Source: Branchiostoma lanceolatum (taxonomy: Eukaryota > Chordata > Leptocardii > Amphioxiformes > Branchiostomatidae). From it: a stretch of DNA of 64,000 bases. Location of the stretch: contig NC_089739.1 in assembly GCF_035083965.1 (NCBI RefSeq), forward strand, positions 6,126,001-6,190,000. The letters run 5' to 3'. The stretch's first letter is position 1; each line of letters opens with the position of its first letter. The translations under genes and the position numbers were made by a program. This document shows, piece after piece, positions 45,470-53,734 of this stretch. The notes beneath the pieces were generated by a model. The model worked only from the letters and a program-made list of their open reading frames with translations. It was not told the origin of the DNA and did not search any database.

Positions 45470-46494
45470 GGTCAATGACCCTTTAGCGTGGCATAGTTTT
45501 ATAGGTTGGCACTTCATAACACAATGTGATAAACCATTGGAGGATATGTACTAGTCATGTAGCTAACTTTTATTAAAAATGACAATTTCATGGATTTATT
45601 GTTATAATTCTAAAGTCCGAATTCTTTCTTTACAACCAACAATTTTAGCACCTCATTTTGTTTGAACTATGTGCAAGCCTCTGATATGAAATAACGTATA
45701 GTTGCTGGAATTCAAACTGTAGTTTCAGAATTACTAGTATATCCTGATCTGTAACTTTTACTTCGAATTCTATTGGGCATTTGTGTGAGTGTGTTTGTGG
45801 TAATTTACATGTACAACCCCAATTGTGTCAAAAGATACCATTCGGACCATTTAACATGCTGATGCTGATTGTAAGAGTCAGTCAAGTTTTGACCCATAAA
45901 TAATGCTTGATTGCTGTCATATATTCAGTACTATGATGATTTGACGCTAATCTTCAAGAAGATGTGGGGTTGAAGATGGTTGCTGCTGACAGCCAATCAG
46001 AAGTCGTTATTTTCCACTCCAACAGTTTGAGGATTAGTTGGGCGCTTAGTCAGCATTCTGATAGCCCCAAGTAATCTCAAAGAAGATGTTGGGTTGACGA
46101 TTGTAACATTTTCTGACTGCCTTGCTACGTTTAACCCCACCCACCACAAGAGATGCCCGGCTGTTAGAAAAGTCAAACCCTTATACGAGCGGTCAATGAC
46201 CCAGATTACATTCCAAAGGTTTAAGGAGTTTTTGATTTAAAAAGTCAAATCTCCAAGCAGATGTTGGGATGGTGGAATATATCATACCAGCCAGCCGACT
46301 AGAATACGTGGCGATTTTTAATCTCAGCATCTCATCGGAGATTAAGAAAACGTTATGAATCTCCAAGCAGATGTTGGGTTGAAGATTGTAACATTTTCTG
46401 ACTACCTTGCTACTCTTAACCCCACCCACCACAAGAGATCTAGATCCCGGCTGTTAGAAAAGTCAAATCTTTATACGACGAGGGGTCAATGACC
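45470..46494. promoter_or_regulatory. Three IR-1-like motifs upstream of sulfatase copy B
   Basis: GGTCAATGACC at 45470-45480, 46191-46201 and 46484-46494, at about 0.3, 1.0 and 1.3 kb upstream of the copy B start codon. The first is preceded by TTGTACGATC, the other two by TTATACGA. The last two sit in a repeated ~300-bp unit (GGCTGTTAGAAAAGTCAAA before each), so they are duplicates of each other. Confidence 0.4.
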
Positions 46495-46665
46495 CAAATT
46501 ACACCGTGCGATATTATGTTCCAAAGGCTTGATCATGAGGTGTGTTTGATGTAAAAAGTCAAATCTCCAAGCAGATGTTGAGTTGTTGAAATACCTTAGC
46601 TACCAGCCAACTAGAAAAAAATTACGATTTTAAATCTCAGCATCTCTTTGGAGATTAAGAAATCG
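45950..46665. repeat. Cluster of AATCTCCAAGCAGATG MITE copies
   Basis: Full copies with inverted ends at 46246-46345 and 46562-46656 (AATCTCCAAGCAGATG ... CAGCATCTCNNNGGAGATT), single ends at 46357, 46073 (AATCTCAAAGAAGATG) and 45951 (AATCTTCAAGAAGATG). The GTTGGGTTGA-GATTGTAACA, TTTTCTGACT and CCACCCACCACAAGAGAT blocks are repeated at 46090-46155 and 46375-46440. Termini are related to the CEMIP-intron MITE at 22177-22341. Confidence 0.75.
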
Positions 46666-47592
46666 TTACTCTGTTCCATCCCCATAAACCCTCTAATGGG
46701 TCATGGATGGTAGAATTCAGCAAAAACACGGAAATAGTCATACTCCCCTGGCAAATTATTCTACCTATTCGGCTAGATTTTTTTTTTTTCAGCCAGCGTT
46801 CTTAGTCAGGTTGAGAGCATATTCCTCGGTGTGGAGATTCTCTACTATACCTGGATCGCTCAGAGTGATGATTCACCCCCACACGTTTGTTGAACAATGG
46901 ACACAATAGATGATGACCAGCACGCGATGTGTAGAAGGCTTTTCTACGACCTCTAGGACGATTAGAATTACGGGGTGGCCAGGCGAAATCAGCTGATTTG
47001 TTTGCATCATTACCCTCAGAATGTTTTAGACAAAGAATTTTGGATTCTAGATAGATTTTTTTTCCAGATCAGTTGTATGTTAGTTTTTGGAGATCAAAAA
47101 ATATCATGGACGGGGGGGGGGTGTAAAAAGATACTTAAGCTATTTCTAAGGAAAATGTTTGCAAGGTGTATGATTTTCTTTAGATTGCTCTGGAATGCTC
47201 ACCAATATTTTAAAAAAGAAATAGAAATGGTCCTAAATGCAAAAATGGTAGTCTTTTATATTGCATCCTATGTGTATTCACTGTAATAACATTCGTGTAT
47301 GAAATTGTATCCAAAACTATTACATTATGTTTCATTTTGTTTAGAGGATTCTTAACTTGATGAATTTACTATCATCTTCTCTATTTTAATCTATACACCT
47401 TTAGTCCATTTATCCTACGCGGATCGCCCCACCCCTTCTTCGAACAAGTTGGTTTACCCTTAGTATGTCAACACCCTGCCTTATCCAAATACTAGTATGA
47501 TTACTCAAACCTGCCAAACCGTATGCAAATCGGGACGCGTCACGCCCTGCAGGGCGTGGCACCCAATGACCCGTGGCCAAGAGACGGCTCGA

Positions 47593-47705
47593 CCTACAGT
47601 TCACCTATAGTAGCGGCCATACCTGTCCGTGCACCTTCACCCAAAACGCCGAGACATTCTTCAACGCTGGTGAGTTCTTCTTTGACCATTTGTAGGTTGG
47701 CTTCA
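47593..47705 (-). promoter_or_regulatory. Conserved 5' block of sulfatase copy B (possible untranslated exon)
   Basis: Counterpart of 38845-38960. On the minus strand GCACGGACAG|GTATGG places a candidate donor at 47623/47622, about 2.46 kb upstream of the copy B start codon. The similarity continues to the left as 47400-47560 versus 38320-38475 (CAAACC-GCCAAACCGT and GCAGGGCGTGGCA), showing that the duplicated unit included the 5' flank. Confidence 0.45.
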
Positions 47706-48949
47706 CATCTAGTTTGTCTGAAATATACGTAACCTGCCATTTTCTTTGAACGGTAAACTTCAAGTAGAAACACGCAAGCTTAAAGTGTTTTACTTGAAAT
47801 ACCTTAAGTGGATAGACAAGTGGTTATGCCAAAACGCTTTCCGAAAGATCCTCAGTTGTACAGAAAAACATGTCATGACTCCATTACGTGACAGTAAGGC
47901 AGGGTTTGAAGGAACATTCATGTACATTTGTATGTCTGTAGCCCTGACACTCTTTTGTACATGTGTCGAAAATCTGTCATTTCCCCTACAAGCATTGTGA
48001 TGTAAATAGGTCAGTGTATTCAGTAAAGCGTGTCAGGGGCAATTTATGACAGACACCTGTATCGTTACTGTTTTTTTTTACGTCGTTTGACTAACAGATT
48101 CTTGTGTTACATTGGACTATGTAGGAGTGCGTACAGAGTTGGAAGGTCAACGCTTCGAACACTATTTTGGCCATGTATTTGAAATACATTTTACGAAAGC
48201 GTTTGACGTAAACAATACCTGACACCTTTACGCCGTGCATTCTATTCAAACCATCTTGATTGTTATCATAATGTTGTATCGAATCAGGCACGTGTAATAA
48301 GCCGATACTAAGAGGGAGGGGGTAATGTTTGCTTTCTTTGAAGGTTTAGTGGGTGGAAGGCGTTTGATCCTTCTTTGCACTTGTCAATGTGCCTTTGTCT
48401 CTAAAGCACACCGCCTATCTTAAGAGCTAATTGACTCACCGTACAAAGAAAAGCTTTGCTGTGTCACGCTCTTACTTTACCACCCTTGTAACCACAAACC
48501 AACCTGATTGTCAGCATTTAAGACATGCCAAAATAATGTGTAGGTCTGAATTATATGTCAGGATTTGCAAAGAAAATCCGTTTGTTAACAATGGGTCATA
48601 AGATTGTGGTCTTTATCGACCACATTCTAATCCCCAAGTAGAAGTATTTATTCTAGTAATATCCTAGTATTCATCCTAGTCTTTCTTCCTACTAGGAAAA
48701 TTGCAAGCTTGACTACCATTCCCTGTAACATGAACCTCATCGCTGAGAGTGTTTGTGTCAATGACGTCACGCCTTCGAGATTTGCATACTATATATGGTT
48801 AGGTCGCATAAGCTGCACATGCGCGAGATCAGACAATAGTCGAATAGAGATTAGCGCCTAAGCTCTTAAGATTATTTACTTTGTCTGTGGTCTTGTTAAA
48901 CCGGTTGTGACTGACATATGGTAAAAAAATGAAACATGTATTAGTATGG

Positions 48950-49155
48950 AGGTCCCGTGTTTGAGGAGAGCCACACCTCGAGCACGTTAAAGAACCCACT
49001 GCACTTATCGAAAAGAGTAGCGGGTCCTTCCCAGTGTGAGTGTTTCAAAACCTTACTGTTACAGTCCTATGGCCGCATATGGGTTCCCCCTTCGTAATAG
49101 CCTCCGGCTAGTTGGGCAACCCTGGAATGTACATGCTGAACCAATAAATAAATGT
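48950..49155 (+). mobile_element. SINE 3' half ending just before the secreted-protein gene
   Basis: GGAGGTCCCGTGTTTGAGGA, GAGCCACACCTCGAGCACG, CTTATCGAAAAGAGTAG, then ATGGGTTCCCCCTTCGTAAT and the tail CCAATAAATAAA, matching 8560-8785. It ends about 50 bp before the acceptor of the next gene. Confidence 0.8.
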
Positions 49156-49213
49156 ATCAGTAACTTTTCTTACTGAAATTGATTTGTTTTACTTTTTTGA
49201 ATTTCAGGCCACA

Positions 49214-50440
49214 ATGAGGGTGTTGAACTTTGTGCTGTTGTTTGGTCTACTAGCGACCACCTTGTCCAAGGACGTCGTCAAGGTTAACAAAGGCTTGGCT
49301 AAAAATGATGACGTCAAGTGGACAAAGATTATCGGGCAGGTACACAAGATCATCCGCAAACTCCCGCGAGATTTGCAACTTCCGGCGACCAAGCTCGTTT
49401 TCCAGTTACCCAAACTCTTCGAGAATCTTTTGAAGTCAAAAGATTCCTATTTGCAAAACCCGGCTGAAATGTTGAAGATGATTGGATTCGGATTGATGGA
49501 AACTTGGACATTCGTCCTGAACAATTTATCGGAAGAAGTGAAAGGAGACGTCATGAAGGTACTCAGAGGGATGTCAGATCTCGCGAGACTTAAAAACGAG
49601 ATGTCCAACATCCGGGGTAAACTCCCACAATTCCAAGATATCAACCTTCAGACAGATGTGCCGGAAGCTCTCAACAAAATCCAGAAGGATGTTCCCAAAC
49701 TTTGGAAAAATATCCAAAAGAAACTGCCTAAGACACTAAGCACTGATTATAAAAGTTTGCTGAAGCATCTTCCAGATGAAAAACAAGTCAGACAAATCGT
49801 ATACTCTCTTCTGACCATTCTTGATGAAAAACTACCCAGTCTCGCCTCCTACGATACAACAAATATCGCCAGCCATTTGAAAGACTTTGAGAAACATGTG
49901 CCAGAAGCGTCGAGAGAAATAGTTACGGCTGCTTTCCAAGCGTTGACGACGTTCCAAGAAAAGTTTCCAGATCTGAGCAATCTTACCGTGACCGGTAAAA
50001 TGATTCGGGTTCACGTTCCCGTGTTGGTGAGACAAGCTGTGGACAACTTTCCTGACCTTAAATCTGCAACCATTGATGTAAAAAGATTAGAATCAGAATT
50101 ACACAATTTACTAGCACAAGTTAAGAATGGCCTCCCTGGCTTAATGCAAAGTTTGAGCGCCAAATTTCCTGATCTAAGTCAATGGAAACCCGAATCCTTG
50201 CCTGACGTTTTTCTAGAAGTCGCTAGGTGGATAGGTGACCTACTGGTAGGGGGTCCCGCGAGATTGCCAGATATGAGTCAATTGTCTAAAGAACAGGGTG
50301 GCATGATGAAGACTTTGTTCGCTTCTGCTGGAACAAAACTGAAATTCATTGCCCACAATATTACTCAGCACCTCTCTGATGGTATTCAGTATGTCAAAGA
50401 AAATCTACCAGAACAAAATCCAGACAGAAACGAATTGTGA
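49214..50440 (+). CDS. Secreted, Cys-free, proline-punctuated 11/22-mer protein (unassigned)
   Basis: I do not recognise a named family. A 408-residue protein in one coding exon. A good acceptor (GAATTTCAG, AG at 49206-49207) just before ATG 49214 implies an upstream untranslated exon; the in-frame ATG at 49184 lies before that acceptor and is disfavoured. MRVLNFVLLFGLLATTLS is a clear signal peptide. No cysteine; sequons near N104, N256 and N382. Prolines, nearly always after L, V or F, stand at 138, 150, 161, 172, 187, 208, 230, 252, 269, 280, 308, 319, 330 and 352: gaps of 11, 22 or close to it. Between them lie amphipathic helix-like segments rich in K, E, D, L and V. This is the layout of exchangeable apolipoproteins, but the residues do not match a specific one. 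Lipid-surface binding is inference. Confidence 0.85.
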   Translation: MRVLNFVLLFGLLATTLSKDVVKVNKGLAKNDDVKWTKIIGQVHKIIRKLPRDLQLPATKLVFQLPKLFENLLKSKDSYLQNPAEMLKMIGFGLMETWTFVLNNLSEEVKGDVMKVLRGMSDLARLKNEMSNIRGKLPQFQDINLQTDVPEALNKIQKDVPKLWKNIQKKLPKTLSTDYKSLLKHLPDEKQVRQIVYSLLTILDEKLPSLASYDTTNIASHLKDFEKHVPEASREIVTAAFQALTTFQEKFPDLSNLTVTGKMIRVHVPVLVRQAVDNFPDLKSATIDVKRLESELHNLLAQVKNGLPGLMQSLSAKFPDLSQWKPESLPDVFLEVARWIGDLLVGGPARLPDMSQLSKEQGGMMKTLFASAGTKLKFIAHNITQHLSDGIQYVKENLPEQNPDRNEL

Positions 50441-53400
50441 TGTGAGAAATCTAAGATCTTTTTTACATGATGTTGGAATAAATGTTACACAAATCAGTTA
50501 TGCAAATAAGCGGATTCTACTGTATCTTGATAATATTAATTGATGCAATGGAGGCCTTACAATCTGCAATGTTTAATCACGTAGTTCTATTTTGTCACTA
50601 CCGATCCATACACCTCTGGTTTCACACGAATCAAAGTTTATGCAATGTGTTTGTAATGTTTGTACATTTTCATATAAATCAATAAATCGTATGACCGGGT
50701 CTTTTATTCAGATTGAAAACAAAAAGAAAACCTGTACAGTGACTGTGTCTTGTGATTAAACATTAATTGCTAATTGCAAATTTGTAGTTTGCATTGATTC
50801 AATGTCCGAGGTATAGGGATGGTAGCAAAATAACACAGAGCTATACTTATCTAATAAAAAGGAAATCTAACACAAATTTTGGATATTTTGTCAATTTTTT
50901 TTTACCAACGAAGCTAACAAACTAGTAAATGCCTAGTATATAATCGAATGTAGCACTTCCTTGCTGTGATTAGTAATTGTAGTAATTACTAGTAATTGTA
51001 CTTAATAATGATGATGATGTAATTAACGACGCATTGGTGTCAAAACAATCTAGACTAATAGCGGTAGATAATGTAAATAGTATGACGTAGGCATGACGTC
51101 ATGAAAGTTACGAATGTTTTGATTGGCTAATAGGCCGATGACATCATCGTTCTTGCAACTATAGCTAGCAGCATGCAGGTATTGGTGACGTCAAGGTAAA
51201 AATGAGTCGTTTGGAAACATTTAGGAAGTTATGTTTTTATCTTGAAGCATTTAATCTCTCCGAGGACATGATATAATCAACGCACGCCCATATATGAAGT
51301 AGTGCAATCATTCTGTAAATTAGTTGACGTCACAATACTACGCTACAAAAATACTGTATTCGAAAAGCCCGTAACAGACAACTCATCGAACTCCAGTGCA
51401 CCATATACTGAAAGGTTCGTTTTCTTTTGCAATTGTGAGGTCTTTTTTCAATGTAACGTATAAGGGGGCCTGGAATATTTCTTTCCCAATCGTAACTATC
51501 TTTATTTGTTGATGTATTTTGATGCGAGGTAGGTATCGAAGTCCTAGCGGTTTAATTTAGCCTCATTTGCAGGATTTCTGAACGGCTTCAGCGTTTTTCT
51601 TGGGGGGGGGGCGCTGATTTGTGATTTTCAACATATTGGAGCATGGTCCTTTTGCTGGAGAAATCTGCGATCGGCAAATTCTAAATAATATAGTCAAGTC
51701 ATCTCCCTAGATTATTTCTAGATTGTCCATTTGGTCCTTCAAAACAGGGTAGAATTGGACCGCATCACGCAACAGGTGGTGGCGTACGTGTGATCTTTGT
51801 AACGCCACGCCCCTTCACCATATTTGGAAGTAGCGTGTTCAGGTCAAACGGGGTCACGGTTCATGTGTCTTGCCGCGTGCTGTTACGTATGCACTGCGGA
51901 AGTTACTCCTCTCTTCGAAGTAGCAATTAGTCACATCCTGAAAACCTTAATATACTTGTAAGCTTTTATTTTACATATCTTAAAATGTTGCCAGATCCAT
52001 GACTATGCATTCGGGGAAGACGCTGCACCAACACAAGCGGAAATAATTGTACAGTTTTCTTTAAGGTTGTGACCTATTTTACAATTACAGTACTTCTTAT
52101 TCTTATCGCCAAGAAATCAGCTGACTTACGTAACAACACAACAAGCTACGGATACGTCTTAACGTTCAAGCCTGGAAGAAGCCATCGTTTCAAAGGTAAG
52201 ACTACCAGACTTAAAGTCTAAAGTTTGGTTTCCACTTAGTTATTCTTTGAGATAGCTTTGTGTAAGAATGTGTAATTGTACTAAGGGCCCTACATATGTT
52301 ATAGTTAGTGGTATACGTTGTTTTTAAAGAATGCACTTGCAAATGTTGCGGTCATTTTGAACAAGGTGCATGTCGTCTTGTCATTCAGTGACTTTTATAC
52401 TTGGGGGGTCGCGAATCTGGGTAGTCGTTTAGAGTAACTTCCTCCCTAAAGAGAGTAAACCCCTTTAGTTGGCCCCACGCCCTCGACCTTAACAGGCAAG
52501 ATTTGTGTCATTTGCCCTGGGCTCTACTCGTGACGTTTGGACTATGTTCTACTGTTGTTCCCGTTCTGATATACATATCATAAAATATTTTGAAAGGTTT
52601 TCAAGCAATAAACGTGCTTTACCGTAAATTTACTACATACAAGGGGTGCAATTACGAAAACAGATGGCCCAAATGTGTCATTTAATCGTGATTCTCACCT
52701 CGCGGTGTTGTTTGGTATTGTTTGATACCCCTCTCATTTTACCTGCACATTTGAATGAGGGTAGTCGGTAAGTTCGTAATGTTGCCGTGCCATCGTCCAA
52801 ACACTTTAGATTTTTAAATCTACCAAGTCGTTTCCTGAAATCATTTCTCATAGTGTTTTCTATCCTTGTACATAAACCACTCCCACGCCGACTTAAACTA
52901 TCTTTTTTTAAATGTATGTAGGTCAAAGTTGTAAGAGCATTTTAGCACTCTGATTTGGCAAATTTTAACAACATATATCATGTTGATTTATTTATTAGTT
53001 AACTATGTTTGCACGCACTGGAAGTTACGTAATGTCCCGATTTCTTGCGTATTCAACTGTAGTGTTTGCACAGCTACGGTAGCTAGGCACAAAGGTCGGG
53101 ATCTCTTCTGTTGTCCTCGTGTGTTGTGCTTGAGGCCAATGTACAAAAAGCTATGCTAAAATAACATTGTAGCTAGTCTCGAAGTGAGATTTTCTCTTGA
53201 ATACACCGTAGTTACTAATTCAGTACCAACTTCCATTATCGTACAACAACTAAATAAATATGCTTCCTAGCTACACATACTGTAAAAGAAGAATATCATT
53301 ATTTGATAACATATACAAATGGCGTGCTAAAATAACACCGTAGCAAGCCGTGAAATGAGATCTCTTAAGTACACTGCAGTTTATATCACTAATTCAGTAC

Positions 53401-53734
53401 CCACTTTCATTATAATGCAACAACTAACTCTTAATGTGCTTTCGAACTACACCTATATTATACCGTAAAAGAAGTGTATCACTGTTTGGTAACATTTGTT
53501 GGGTCTTGTGCTGTTGGTACCAGTTAACGACAAATACCCCCATCAGTAGCTGTAAATAATTGCCATATAAATGTCGCCTAAATGTCGGGACACGTTGCAT
53601 TGTACTCTAAGCATCGCCATGCTTATTTTTTCTCTCTATGCCATACAGCAACAACATGAATGGTGACTGTTATTAGCAGCTACTTTCGTTCATATGTCTG
53701 ACAAAGGTTTAAACAAATTAATTTTACACCCTCT
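50441..53734. other. Intergenic region between secreted gene and TTPA-like gene
   Basis: A poly(A) signal for the left gene lies at 50681-50686 (AATAAA). A candidate untranslated first exon of the TTPA-like gene ends at 52195 (TTTCAAAG|GTAAGA). A minus-strand frame at 52678-52926 has no recognisable domain. 53150-53270 and 53335-53460 share blocks (GTGCTAAAATAACA or ATGCTAAAATAACA, ACTAATTCAGTACC, CAACAACTAA), a small local duplication. The rest shows nothing nameable. Confidence 0.5.

Larger units (their letters stand above)
45159..49207. other. Intergenic region upstream of sulfatase copy B
   Basis: No gene recognised. Contains the IR-1-like motifs, the AATCTCCAAGCAGAT repeat cluster (45950-46665), the conserved 5' block near 47593, and a SINE at 48950-49155. 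Short ORFs at 46975-47286 and 47746-48000 have no domain and look like chance. 47746-48260 holds imperfect inverted stretches around GTTTGACGTAAACAATAC, unresolved. Confidence 0.5.

Noticed and set aside
46975-47286. 103-codon plus-strand ORF
   Set aside because: Aromatic-rich, no domain, crosses a poly-G run; no sign of selection or context.
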